A stretch of 35,681 bases of DNA from Bacteroidia bacterium. Lineage in GTDB: Bacteria; Bacteroidota; Bacteroidia; UKL13-3. Shown one piece after another: positions 25,686 through 33,496 of the stretch; position 1 is the first letter of the stretch; every line of letters begins with the position of its first letter. Where the stretch lies: the NCBI GenBank assembly GCA_014376805.1, contig JACMQU010000138.1:1-35681 (forward strand). The letters run 5' to 3'. A program made the translations under genes and the position numbers. The notes beneath the pieces were generated by a model, which worked only from the letters and a program-made list of their open reading frames with translations, was not told where the DNA came from and did no database searches.

Positions 25686-25702
25686 TCGGCATATCAGTTG
25701 CT
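25686..25702 (+). promoter_or_regulatory. Candidate sigma-54 (RpoN) -24/-12 promoter
   Basis: TCGGCATATCAGTTGCT fits YTGGCAYRNNNNTTGCW except at position 2, with GG and GC ten bases apart. It predicts a start near 25713 and a 35-base leader. Immediately downstream TAAGTTTG (25704-25711) matches the housekeeping -7 element, with TTTC 16 bases before it, so two overlapping promoters or a housekeeping one alone are alternatives. Confidence 0.6.
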
Positions 25703-25747
25703 ATAAGTTTGTTATATAACTTCAAGTTTAAATTAAAAAACAATACC

Positions 25748-26197
25748 ATGATCGCTACAACCGACAAAACACAGGCAGTTGTTAAAGACCTTATCATTAT
25801 CAATAATGATCGATGTGAAGGTTATAAAACTGCTGCACAGGAGACCAAAGACGCTGATCTGAAATCTTTATTTACAAGATTCAGTACGCAAAGCAATCAA
25901 TTCAATACAGAATTGAAAAGATTTATGTCTGCTGATGAAGCTCCCAAGGAGGGAGAAACAAAAAATTCGGGAAAGTTATACCGGGCCTGGATGGACATTA
26001 AAGCTGCGGTGACGGCAAATGACCGTAAGGGGATTTTAAATTCCTGCGAGTTTGGAGAAGATGTGGCCTTGCATACTTATAAAGACGCTCTCGAAGAACA
26101 TGATATTCCTGAAGAAATTAGGATAACCGTGCGGAAGCAAAAAAATGAATTGCAGGAGGCTCATAATTCTGTAAAATCCTTAAGAGACAGATCCTGA
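25748..26197 (+). CDS. DUF2383 (PA2169-type) four-helix protein
   Basis: The 149-residue product starts MIATTDKTQAVVKDLIIINN; an in-frame TTG upstream lies inside the promoter and is unlikely. Four amphipathic helices with DRCEGYKTAAQE, LKSLFTRFSTQSNQFNTELK, KLYRAWMDIKAAVTANDRKG and CEFGEDVALHTYKDALEEHD match DUF2383, a ferritin-like bundle family common in stress-inducible loci of Bacteroidota and Proteobacteria. Function is unknown; some relatives are predicted to bind metal. Single-gene transcript ending in a strong terminator. Confidence 0.88.
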   Translation: MIATTDKTQAVVKDLIIINNDRCEGYKTAAQETKDADLKSLFTRFSTQSNQFNTELKRFMSADEAPKEGETKNSGKLYRAWMDIKAAVTANDRKGILNSCEFGEDVALHTYKDALEEHDIPEEIRITVRKQKNELQEAHNSVKSLRDRS

Positions 26198-26229
26198 TAA
26201 TTTACAGTAATAAATAGTAAATTCTACAA

Positions 26230-26266
26230 TAAAAAAAGCGGTACCGACGGTATCGCTTTTTTTTTG
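26230..26266 (+). terminator. Bidirectional Rho-independent terminator
   Basis: AAAAAGCGGTACC pairs with GGTATCGCTTTTT around GAC, with A and T tracts on both sides, between the convergent DUF2383 and receiver-kinase genes. Confidence 0.9.
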
Positions 26267-26282
26267 ATCATAGCCTACTTAA

Positions 26283-27377
26283 CTATTCTACCATAGGCAA
26301 TGAAATTATAAACTCTGCGCCGTTTGCAGGTTTACTAACCACTTCTATCTTACCTCTATGGCTTAATATTATATTTTGAACCGAGGCAAGCCCTAAGCCT
26401 GATCCTTTTGGCTTGGATGTAAAAAATGGTTCGAATAGTTTTTCTTTCGTTTCATCAGTCATACCCGGACCATTATCAATAATGTGTATCCGAACATTTT
26501 TCTGATCTTTTATAACTTTAATATTTATTGACCCTTTACCAACTTCCAAGGCTTCCACGGCATTAATAATTATATTCAACAGGGCAATCTTCATTTTCTC
26601 TTCATCAATTTCAACTGCAATATATGGTTCAGGATAACTTTCAATTAAATTAATACCACTTAATTTAATTCTATCGGTGGCAAGTAAAACAGTAGCTTTT
26701 AACACATCAATTACATTTAACTTTTCGAGTTTAACATCACCGAAACGTGTTGAATCAAGGAGGTTACTAACCAACAGATTTATACGTGAACTATTACGGG
26801 CAATAATATCAATATAAGTTGCCATCTCTTCATTATCTCCTAACAATTCTTTTAATTGTTCAGCACATAACAAAATACTTGTAAGCGGATTCTTTACTTC
26901 ATGTGCAAGCATTTTAACAATTCTATCGGTACTTGATAACTTACTTAATGTACTTTGATAATGTTCATTCTCCTTTAATATTTTTATACTGTTGGACCTT
27001 TCGATTACATAACGTACCGAACGTTCCAAAGAAGAAGCATCAAAGCTTCCTTTTATCAGATAATCTGCGGCACCCAGTTTCATTGCTTCCATATCAATGG
27101 AAGTATTACCTTTACCGGTAAGGATCATCACTGGGAGAACCGGATTTACTTCTTTCACTTTTTTTAGTACTTCAATGCCACTTGTGCTACCAAGCAAATA
27201 GTCTGTTATAACCAGATCGGCATCCGTATTGTTTAGATGTTCAATAAATGAATTGTAATTATTAACCCATTCGATTTCGAACTGCAGGGCAGCTTCCGAT
27301 AAATAATCTTTGATAATGAAGTAATCATCTTCATCATCTTCAACCAATAATATTTTAATTACAGAAGAAGTTTTCAT
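26283..27377 (-). CDS. Receiver-histidine kinase hybrid (receiver at N-terminus)
   Basis: Residues 7-125 form a receiver (LLVEDDEDD with Asp14/Asp15, phospho-accepting Asp59 in VITDY, Lys109). A linker helix leads to a HisKA domain with His159 in MLAHEVKNPLTS and a HATPase domain: N-box IINAVEAL (Asn272), G1 DNGPGM, F-box EPFFTSKPKG, G2 GSGLGL. No membrane segment or sensor domain. Such receiver-first kinases take phosphate or signal from another kinase and pass it on to a response regulator. The gene starts 6 bases after the membrane kinase gene stops, so the two are co-transcribed and probably form one cascade; the output regulator is not adjacent. Confidence 0.92.
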   Translation of the reverse strand: MKTSSVIKILLVEDDEDDYFIIKDYLSEAALQFEIEWVNNYNSFIEHLNNTDADLVITDYLLGSTSGIEVLKKVKEVNPVLPVMILTGKGNTSIDMEAMKLGAADYLIKGSFDASSLERSVRYVIERSNSIKILKENEHYQSTLSKLSSTDRIVKMLAHEVKNPLTSILLCAEQLKELLGDNEEMATYIDIIARNSSRINLLVSNLLDSTRFGDVKLEKLNVIDVLKATVLLATDRIKLSGINLIESYPEPYIAVEIDEEKMKIALLNIIINAVEALEVGKGSINIKVIKDQKNVRIHIIDNGPGMTDETKEKLFEPFFTSKPKGSGLGLASVQNIILSHRGKIEVVSKPANGAEFIISLPMVE

Positions 27378-27383
27378 ATAACG

Positions 27384-28796
27384 TTAAATGTTTTTTAAGC
27401 GAGGTAAATAAATAATAAAACTTGATCCAATACCTGGTTGGCTGATTGCCTGAATATATCCCTGATGATTTTCAACAATTTTTTTGCATATACTTAATCC
27501 GATGCCCGTGCCTTCATATTCACTTCTGCCGTTTAACCTTTGAAAGATAATAAAGATTTTTTTGTAATCCTTTTCAGAGAATCCAATCCCATTATCTTTA
27601 ATTATAATTTTAAAATACTTATTAAATAAAGGTGCTGTTATTTCAGTGGCTAATTCATCTTTACCGGCAATGGTGCAACTTATTTGCAAAACAGGAGTAA
27701 CATCCGGCGTTGTAAATTTTATAGCATTAGAAATCAGGTTCTGAAATAATTGAACCAGTTGGAATTTATCTCCCTGCACATCTGGCAAGAGCGTATTCTG
27801 AACAAACTGAACGTTTCTTTTCTGGATTATCATCTCACAATTATCCTTGCTGATATATAATATGTTTTCTAAACTTACCAGTACTTTTTCGATATCGCTT
27901 CTGCCAGCTTTGGAATAGGTTAACAGATCTTCAATTAGCACCCGCATTCTATTAGCTGCATTAGAAATCCTATCCAGGTAATTCCTAACCTCGGGTGTTG
28001 CAATTGCTTCAAACTTCTGATTTATTATTTCACTAAAGGTGATAATCTTTCTAAGGGGCTCCTGAAGGTCGTGAGAAGCAATATGAGCAAACTGTTCCAA
28101 CTCCCTGTTGCTTATATCCAGTTTTACAATTTTTTCATTTAATTGCTCCTGATAGGATAATAGTTCTTTTTCAACATTCAGTTTAATTGCATACTCCCTG
28201 ATCAGAATGAGATAAGCAATCAGGATTAAAAAAGCCACCACAATAACAGAGATAATAATTACAAAAGCCGACCAGTTTGACCATTCGTTTAAAAGTGAAA
28301 TTTCTTTATTCATCTGTGTCTCCTCAATCTCTTTCATGGCACCGATTTTAAGTACCACTTTCATCATCGAAACAGAACCCATCAACTGCCTTATTTTGTT
28401 TAGCGTATTTATATTTTCTTTAAGCCACAGGCTTTGGTTAGAGATAAGTGAATCAAGCTCGTGTGCATTTTTAATTTGTTTAGTATTATCAGCTAACAAC
28501 AGTTTCAACTTTATCAATTCTTTAACCAGGCTATTTTCAATGGTAGCAAATGAGTCTTTAAAACTTTCATGTTGCGTAATAATATAACCTCTTTGCGAAC
28601 TTTCGAGTTCATTAATTTTAGCATAAATTCTTTCCAGATTAGCGGTTACCTGAACAGAGTGGGTTACAAGTTGAGACTGATCATTATGTCTTCTATTTAC
28701 AGAAAATACAATGTATAGAATTACACATAAAATTAAGATAGATACAGTTAAACCATATCTAGCCTGTTGTATTTTACTAATCCTATACATTTTCAT
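27384..28796 (-). CDS. CHASE3-type membrane sensor histidine kinase
   Basis: Two membrane helices (about 13-33 and 178-200) bracket a 140-residue extracytoplasmic helical region with LESSQRGYIITQHESF, the CHASE3 pattern. A coiled linker leads to HisKA with His242 in HIASHDLQEPLRKI and a HATPase with a DNGIGF G1 box, FQRL F-box and GTGIGLSICK G2 box. The ASHDLQEPL H-box is of the phytochrome-like kinase class common in Bacteroidota. A TAGATTTG element (28804-28811, minus strand) just before the start would give an almost leaderless transcript; the Met at codon 3 is an alternative start. Confidence 0.93.
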   Translation of the reverse strand: MKMYRISKIQQARYGLTVSILILCVILYIVFSVNRRHNDQSQLVTHSVQVTANLERIYAKINELESSQRGYIITQHESFKDSFATIENSLVKELIKLKLLLADNTKQIKNAHELDSLISNQSLWLKENINTLNKIRQLMGSVSMMKVVLKIGAMKEIEETQMNKEISLLNEWSNWSAFVIIISVIVVAFLILIAYLILIREYAIKLNVEKELLSYQEQLNEKIVKLDISNRELEQFAHIASHDLQEPLRKIITFSEIINQKFEAIATPEVRNYLDRISNAANRMRVLIEDLLTYSKAGRSDIEKVLVSLENILYISKDNCEMIIQKRNVQFVQNTLLPDVQGDKFQLVQLFQNLISNAIKFTTPDVTPVLQISCTIAGKDELATEITAPLFNKYFKIIIKDNGIGFSEKDYKKIFIIFQRLNGRSEYEGTGIGLSICKKIVENHQGYIQAISQPGIGSSFIIYLPRLKNI

Positions 28797-28880
28797 ATCA
28801 ATGCAAATCTATCTATTTAAATTATTTACTTAGTTAAAGACCCCAAAAAAGTGTAAATTTTATAATAAGCAGAAACTTTA

Positions 28881-28911
28881 TTGAAAATGATGCTAAGTCA
28901 AAATATATTTG
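28881..28911 (+). promoter_or_regulatory. Housekeeping-type promoter of the YihY gene
   Basis: TATATTTG (28904-28911) is an exact TAnnTTTG -7 element, with TTG 20 bases before it. It overlaps an in-frame TTG at 28909, which argues for the ATG at 28975 as the real start. Confidence 0.6.
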
Positions 28912-28974
28912 AACCACTTAAAGTACATAAAATCATCTTTAATTGTCAGGACTTCTTTTTGCTTAATAACGAAT

Positions 28975-29931
28975 ATGGAATATTTAAAACACAAACAATC
29001 CGTGGTAGATTTTTTTAAACTTTTAAAGATGACAGGAATTGAGGCTGTAAGTGATAATATTTTTAAGCTTGCGGCCGCACTTGCCTATTATACTGTGTTC
29101 TCACTTGTACCCATGCTCATTATTATTGTGTGGATTACAGGAATTTTTTACGACCCTACGATGGTGCAGGGAGAACTCCTTATTAAGCTCAATGAATTGA
29201 TAGGACCACAGGCCGTTACACAAATCCATGAAGTTATGCTTCATTCAAAATTTGATCAGACTTCCGGATGGGCAAAGGCGTTGGGAATATTTACGCTCAT
29301 TTTGAGTGCTACAGGTATATTTGTGGAGATACAAGATTCAATTAATCTGATATGGGGGTTAAAAGTTAAACCCGCAAGAGGATTTCTTAAACTTATTCTG
29401 AACCGGCTTCTTTCATTTTCATTACTCATTTCTCTTGGATTTGTACTTACTGTTTTTTTACTTATAAATGTTCTCATTGCAGCTCTTACCTATAGAATAG
29501 AATATTATTTTCCTTATGTTCCGGTTGGATTATTTTATATATTAAATCAGGGCTTTATTTTTATCATTATTGCATTTTTATTTTCCTGCATATTTAAAGT
29601 ATTGCCTGATGCAAAAGTGCGGTGGAAAGATGTGTACCCGGGAGCCAGTCTCAGTACGTTTTTATTTATGCTGGGCAAATATATTATTGGATATTATTTG
29701 GGTAAAAATGCCACCATCAGTGCGTATGGATCGGCAGGATCTGTTATCATCATCTTAATGTGGGTTTATTTCTCTTCTATAATTTTATACTTCGGAGCAG
29801 TATTTACTGAATCTTTATTAAAAATGAGAAACATACACATACAACCAACCCGATACGCAGAGTGGGTTGATGCACGCCAAATAACTGTAGAATCCAATAC
29901 AGAGGTTCACAAGGAAAACATTCCACAGTGA
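28975..29931 (+). CDS. YihY/BrkB-family inner-membrane protein
   Basis: The 318-residue protein (start MEYLKHKQSV) contains the family's N-terminal LAAALAYYTVFSLVPMLIII helix, later helices (ATGIFVEIQDSINLIWGL, GFVLTVFLLINVLIAALTYR, GFIFIIIAFLFSCIFKVLPD) and the conserved C-terminal GASLSTFLFMLGKYIIGYYL and YGSAGSVIIILMWVYFSSII LYFGAVFTE region, all typical of YihY/BrkB proteins. Their function remains uncertain despite an old RNase BN label. It is divergent from the CHASE3 kinase gene, with about 180 bases between starts. Confidence 0.92.
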   Translation: MEYLKHKQSVVDFFKLLKMTGIEAVSDNIFKLAAALAYYTVFSLVPMLIIIVWITGIFYDPTMVQGELLIKLNELIGPQAVTQIHEVMLHSKFDQTSGWAKALGIFTLILSATGIFVEIQDSINLIWGLKVKPARGFLKLILNRLLSFSLLISLGFVLTVFLLINVLIAALTYRIEYYFPYVPVGLFYILNQGFIFIIIAFLFSCIFKVLPDAKVRWKDVYPGASLSTFLFMLGKYIIGYYLGKNATISAYGSAGSVIIILMWVYFSSIILYFGAVFTESLLKMRNIHIQPTRYAEWVDARQITVESNTEVHKENIPQ

Positions 29932-29999
29932 TGTAGAATAAATTTCCCAATAAAAAGGATTTATTTAATTATTTCATGAATACTTAGGTTAAAAATGGA

Positions 30000-30016
30000 T
30001 TGGCATAATAATTTCA
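30000..30016 (+). promoter_or_regulatory. Sigma-54-like promoter candidate of the small-envelope-protein operon
   Basis: TTGGCATAATAATTTCA matches YTGGCAYRNNNNTTGCW at all but one defined position; the miss is the G of the invariant GC, a serious one. It predicts a leader of about 26 bases before the ATG at 30053. No TAnnTTTG element is visible between the YihY stop and this gene. TGTAGAATAAATTTCCC, 70 bases upstream (29932), weakly resembles the 17-mer. Confidence 0.4.
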
Positions 30017-30052
30017 ACATCTAACATTACAAAACCTAAAAAAATATAAGCT

Positions 30053-30208
30053 ATGAGTAACCTACTTTATTTAATCGCAGTCGTTCTTATCATCTTTTGG
30101 GCTGTAGGATTTTTTGCCTATAGTGCCGGCGGAATTATTCATGTGTTATTAGTAATTGCTCTAATAGCAGTCATTTTAAGAGTGATCCAGGGCAAAGATC
30201 CTGTTTAA
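30053..30208 (+). CDS. 51-residue two-helix membrane protein (lmo0937/DUF5670-like)
   Basis: The frame reads MSNLLYLIAVVLIIFWAVGF, FAYSAGGIIHVLLVIALIAV and ILRVIQGKDPV. Two hydrophobic helices separated by a YSAGG turn are typical of the lmo0937 family of tiny membrane proteins, found in stress-related gene runs of many Gram-positive and Bacteroidota genomes. It begins the run of short envelope genes that continues to the response regulators; the next gene starts 41 bases on. Confidence 0.85.
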   Translation: MSNLLYLIAVVLIIFWAVGFFAYSAGGIIHVLLVIALIAVILRVIQGKDPV

Positions 30209-30249
30209 TATACAAACATTTTTTTTTATAAACTTTTAATTCAAAAACT

Positions 30250-30555
30250 ATGAACGATTCATTAAAAACATTGCTAGCTTTTATTAGCGGAGCCGCTGCT
30301 GGTGCAGCCATTGGAATTTTATTAGCACCTGAAAAAGGAGCTGAAACAAGAAGAAAACTTTTAGAACGTGCCAAAGACATGTCAGATGGTCTTACAGATG
30401 CCGCTAAAGAAAAGTATGACGAATTTTTAGAGTGGAAAGACACGATGATTGATGGTGCAGAAGAAACAGTAAAATCAACTGTAAACAACGGAATGCATAG
30501 TGCAGGCCAGACTTACAATAAAGTGGAAAATAAAGTTAAGAACGCACAGTTATAA
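30250..30555 (+). CDS. YtxH-domain protein
   Basis: A glycine/alanine-rich N-terminal membrane segment LAFISGAAAGAAIGILLAPE followed by KGAETRRKLLERAKDMSDGL is the YtxH signature (helix, LLAPxxGxETRxKL). The remaining 60 residues are amphipathic helix with alternating charge. YtxH proteins are general-stress-associated and membrane-tethered; the molecular role is unknown. Length 101 is ordinary. It is 13 bases before the next gene, so co-transcription is likely. Confidence 0.9.
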   Translation: MNDSLKTLLAFISGAAAGAAIGILLAPEKGAETRRKLLERAKDMSDGLTDAAKEKYDEFLEWKDTMIDGAEETVKSTVNNGMHSAGQTYNKVENKVKNAQL

Positions 30556-30568
30556 TTTTTTTACCCAC

Positions 30569-30931
30569 ATGAGACCGGAAATACAAGAACCGCACGAACA
30601 CTCCAAATTAGAAGAATTAACAGATAATCTTAAATCATATATCAATACGCTATATGAATTAAATAGACTAAAAGCAATTGATAAGTTATCATCGATGACT
30701 GCTGATGTTACAGTTTATATTATATTATTATTATTATTTATGTTAATATTATCTTTCATTAGCATTGGTACCGCTATTTGGATTAATATATGTTTGGGCA
30801 GTTCCTTTTCCGGTTTCTTTATTGTGGCTGGTGTGTATGTTCTTATGGCTATAATTGTTGTAGCTATGAAAAGCAAAATTATTAAAGTTCCAGTTTCCAA
30901 TGCTATAATTAAAAACGTTTTAACAGATTAA
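30569..30931 (+). CDS. Phage-holin-superfamily (DUF1469-like) membrane protein
   Basis: The 120-residue product (start MRPEIQEPHEHSKLEELTDN; an earlier GTG lies inside ytxH) has a hydrophilic N-terminal third and two hydrophobic helices (about 50-72 and 78-103), VTVYIILLLLFMLILSFISI and SFSGFFIVAGVYVLMAIIVV. The layout fits DUF1469/YqjE-like proteins, widely named phage holin family but chromosomally encoded next to YtxH and DUF883-type genes. It is likely an inner-membrane stress protein and not a lysis protein. Confidence 0.8.
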   Translation: MRPEIQEPHEHSKLEELTDNLKSYINTLYELNRLKAIDKLSSMTADVTVYIILLLLFMLILSFISIGTAIWINICLGSSFSGFFIVAGVYVLMAIIVVAMKSKIIKVPVSNAIIKNVLTD

Positions 30932-30942
30932 ATTTTTTGTAT

Positions 30943-31317
30943 ATGGAAGCTGTGTCACTGCCCAGAGTAATTATAACCAATTCAACTGAACTCAAGCATG
31001 AGATTATGAAGTTGAATTATATGAAAGAAGAACAGGAAATCACCCTTAGGAATAACGTAAAAGAAATTTATTATTCGTTACAATTATCAACCATAATTAG
31101 AAAAACTGTTAACGAGTTGAGTGAAGATACTCATTTGAAAAAAACTGTAGTAACCAAAGGAATTGAAATGGGGAGCAGTTTTTTACTTAATAAATTTATG
31201 TTTAAAAATGGTACAGGTGTTAAGGGCTTTTTAGTAGGTATAGGTTTGAAAAAATTAGTATCTATCATTCTATCGCGCAAACAGAAAAACATCTCAAAAA
31301 AAGAAAATCCCGAATAA
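30943..31317 (+). CDS. Conserved hypothetical of the YtxH/holin-like operon
   Basis: I start at the ATG giving MEAVSLPRVIITNSTELKHE; a TTG two codons earlier is possible. The 124-residue protein is helical, with IMKLNYMKEEQEITLRNNVK, a weakly hydrophobic segment GVKGFLVGIGLKKLVSIILS near the C-terminus, and a basic tail. Similar proteins sit behind YtxH and DUF1469 genes in Bacteroidota, so a functional link is likely, but no function is known. Gap of 11 bases from the previous gene, 39 to the next. Confidence 0.75.
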   Translation: MEAVSLPRVIITNSTELKHEIMKLNYMKEEQEITLRNNVKEIYYSLQLSTIIRKTVNELSEDTHLKKTVVTKGIEMGSSFLLNKFMFKNGTGVKGFLVGIGLKKLVSIILSRKQKNISKKENPE

Positions 31318-31356
31318 TTAACTATTATTGATCTTTGTTTTACCCTACAAATAATT

Positions 31357-31704
31357 ATGAAAAAAGTGCTGGTGATAAATGATGAATGCGATACAAATCT
31401 TTTGATCACTTCGGCACTTAGAAGTAAAGGCTATATAATTGATAATTCTGGTGGCCTGGAAAGCGGAAAAATTCTTTTTACATCTTTCAAACCCGATTTA
31501 TTATTTCTTGATATAAATTTACCTGATGGTAACGGGCTCTACAATATTCACTATTTTAAGAGTGCTCTTCCAAATATAAAAATATGTATGATCAGTGCAA
31601 ATGAAGATATAAGTAAATCTCATGAATTTAATGCTGATGCATACCTCACCAAACCTTTTTCTTTATCCCAGATAATTGATAAAACCAAAGATTTAATAGG
31701 CTAA
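31357..31704 (+). CDS. Stand-alone receiver-domain protein
   Basis: A 115-residue receiver: acidic pocket NDE (Asp9, Glu10; Asn replaces the usual first acid), phospho-accepting Asp52 in LLFLDINLPDGNG, Ser80 at the switch position, Lys99 in YLTKPFS. There is no output domain, so it is a phosphotransfer intermediate or sequesters phosphate. Its stop is 3 bases before the enhancer-binding regulator's start, so the two are translationally close and probably functionally linked. Confidence 0.9.
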   Translation: MKKVLVINDECDTNLLITSALRSKGYIIDNSGGLESGKILFTSFKPDLLFLDINLPDGNGLYNIHYFKSALPNIKICMISANEDISKSHEFNADAYLTKPFSLSQIIDKTKDLIG

Positions 31705-31707
31705 ATT

Positions 31708-33123
31708 ATGTATAATATACTTGTAATTGATGATGATGTAGATATCTGCAATTTATTGGATAGGTTTCTATCGAGAAATGGATTTAATGTGCAAACAGCA
31801 TTTTCATCCAGTACAGCTTATTCGTTAATAGAAAAAAATTATTATGATGTTGTGTTATCTGATTTCAGATTAGGCAATACAGATGGGAAAGACATTCTTG
31901 AAAAAGTTAAACAAAAGGATCCTACCTCACAGGTTATTATTATTACCGGCTACTCGGATATAAAAGTTGCTGTTGATGTTATTAAGCTTGGAGCATTCGA
32001 CTATATCACCAAACCATTACTTCCGGATGAAATTCTTTTATTACTTAATAAAGCATTGCATAAAAAAGAAGAATTAAACAATCAAGCCGGAAATGAAGTT
32101 GTTGAGAAAAGCAAAACAGTTAGAAAAGAATCAACTGAAAAAGGCTCATTTATATCAGGGGTAAGCCGTCAGGCAAAAGAAGTGGAAAAACAAATTATAC
32201 TTGTTGCACCCACTAATTATAGTGTTATCATTTATGGCGAAAGTGGCACGGGAAAAGAATCTATAGCTAATGCTATTCACAAAAATAGTTTGCGTAAAAA
32301 TAAGAATTTTGTGAGTATCGACTGCGGAGCTTTAACAAAAGAATTGGCAGGCAGCGAACTATTCGGACATGAAAAAGGTTCCTTTACAGGTGCCCTAAAT
32401 CAAAAAATAGGACAGTTTGAAGTTGCTAATGGAGGGACTATATTTCTGGATGAAATCGCTAATCTCCCATACGATACGCAAGTTGCGCTTTTACGTGTTG
32501 TTCAGGAAAGAAAACTCAGAAGAATTGGTGGAACAAAGGAAATTGATATTGACATCAGAATTATTGTTGCCTCTAACGAAAAACTTACAGAAGCTATTTC
32601 AAGAGGTAAATTCCGTGAAGATCTTTATCACAGATTCAATGAATTCAGCATACATCTTTATCCATTAAGAGAACGTGGAAAAGATATAGAACTCTTTGCT
32701 AATCACTTTTTAAGACTGGCTAATGAAGAGTTAGGGAAAAATATAACCGGCTTCTCTCCCGAAGTTATTGAAGTTTTTAAAAGTTATAGATGGCCTGGTA
32801 ATCTGCGTGAACTCAATAATATTATTAAAAGAGTTGCCTTGCTTACTGATGGTGAAGACATTCAACTTAATTCATTACCTCATGAGATCTCATTTCAGGA
32901 TAAATTTTCATTTAACCTTGAATCAGCCTCACAGAAAGAAGATACGGTAGTACAGCCCCATTCTGGTAAAAGCGATTTAAAATCTGTAGCTTTAAGTGCG
33001 GAATATAAAACAATTGTGGAAGTGTTAAAGCAAGTAAATTATAACAAGTCGAAAGCCGCCAAATTGCTTGAAATTGATCGCAAAACCCTTTATAATAAAC
33101 TGAAACAATATCAGCTCTTGTAA
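31708..33123 (+). CDS. NtrC-family sigma-54-dependent response regulator
   Basis: Complete three-domain enhancer-binding protein of 471 residues: receiver (1-118, Asp52 in LSDFRLGN, Lys102), AAA+ domain (about 145-385) with Walker A GESGTGKE (177-184), sigma-54 contact loop GSFTGA (224-229, Ser replacing the usual Ala, as in many functional members), Walker B GTIFLDEI (243-250), RFREDLYHR-type arginine finger region (KFREDLYHRFN), WPGNLREL, and a Fis-type helix-turn-helix at the end (NYNKSKAAKLLEIDRKTLYN). It activates RNA polymerase with RpoN from upstream sites. No cognate kinase is adjacent; the CHASE3 kinase pair at 26283-28796 is a candidate. It ends the run that starts at 30053. Confidence 0.95.
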   Translation: MYNILVIDDDVDICNLLDRFLSRNGFNVQTAFSSSTAYSLIEKNYYDVVLSDFRLGNTDGKDILEKVKQKDPTSQVIIITGYSDIKVAVDVIKLGAFDYITKPLLPDEILLLLNKALHKKEELNNQAGNEVVEKSKTVRKESTEKGSFISGVSRQAKEVEKQIILVAPTNYSVIIYGESGTGKESIANAIHKNSLRKNKNFVSIDCGALTKELAGSELFGHEKGSFTGALNQKIGQFEVANGGTIFLDEIANLPYDTQVALLRVVQERKLRRIGGTKEIDIDIRIIVASNEKLTEAISRGKFREDLYHRFNEFSIHLYPLRERGKDIELFANHFLRLANEELGKNITGFSPEVIEVFKSYRWPGNLRELNNIIKRVALLTDGEDIQLNSLPHEISFQDKFSFNLESASQKEDTVVQPHSGKSDLKSVALSAEYKTIVEVLKQVNYNKSKAAKLLEIDRKTLYNKLKQYQLL

Positions 33124-33496
33124 TTTATTCCGGTAACATTAGAATACCATAAATTGTGTGCTTTTTTTATTCCAGTTTTTAATTTTTTGCGAAAATTTTT
33201 ACCTTAATTGATAGTAGAATAATAGCTATAATATTTTAATGTTCGTCATAAAAAAATATTACTCAACCCAACTGTTTATGCTAATATATTTATGGCTTAA
33301 TCAATCATATCCCGCAGTTCAGGATTTGAACCCATGAAATATAGAACAATAGGCTGATCCGGGCATTTTTTAGTAATCTTATTATCTTAACAAAGAGTAC
33401 TAATTTTATAGATAACGAAACAATAGATTTAACAATTTCTTTTTTAATTGCCAATACTTCTTTGGATTAACCTACCGTTTAAAAAGAAATAAAGAT
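33124..33496. other. Gene-free stretch with tRNA-like fragment
   Basis: No gene is visible. On the minus strand GGGTTCAAATCCTGAACTGC (33309-33328 region) resembles the T-arm and acceptor end of a tRNA, but no anticodon or D arm precedes it. No clear terminator for the regulator gene is seen. Confidence 0.35.

Noticed and set aside
30569-30931. Prophage holin as evidence for a phage
   Set aside because: No lysin, structural or integrase genes are near. The YtxH neighbour marks the chromosomal DUF1469-type family.
33300-33335. tRNA-like 3' end on the minus strand (GGGTTCAAATCC)
   Set aside because: No D arm, anticodon arm or matching 5' acceptor strand lies upstream, and the T-stem pairs poorly. 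At most a fragment, such as an old integration scar.
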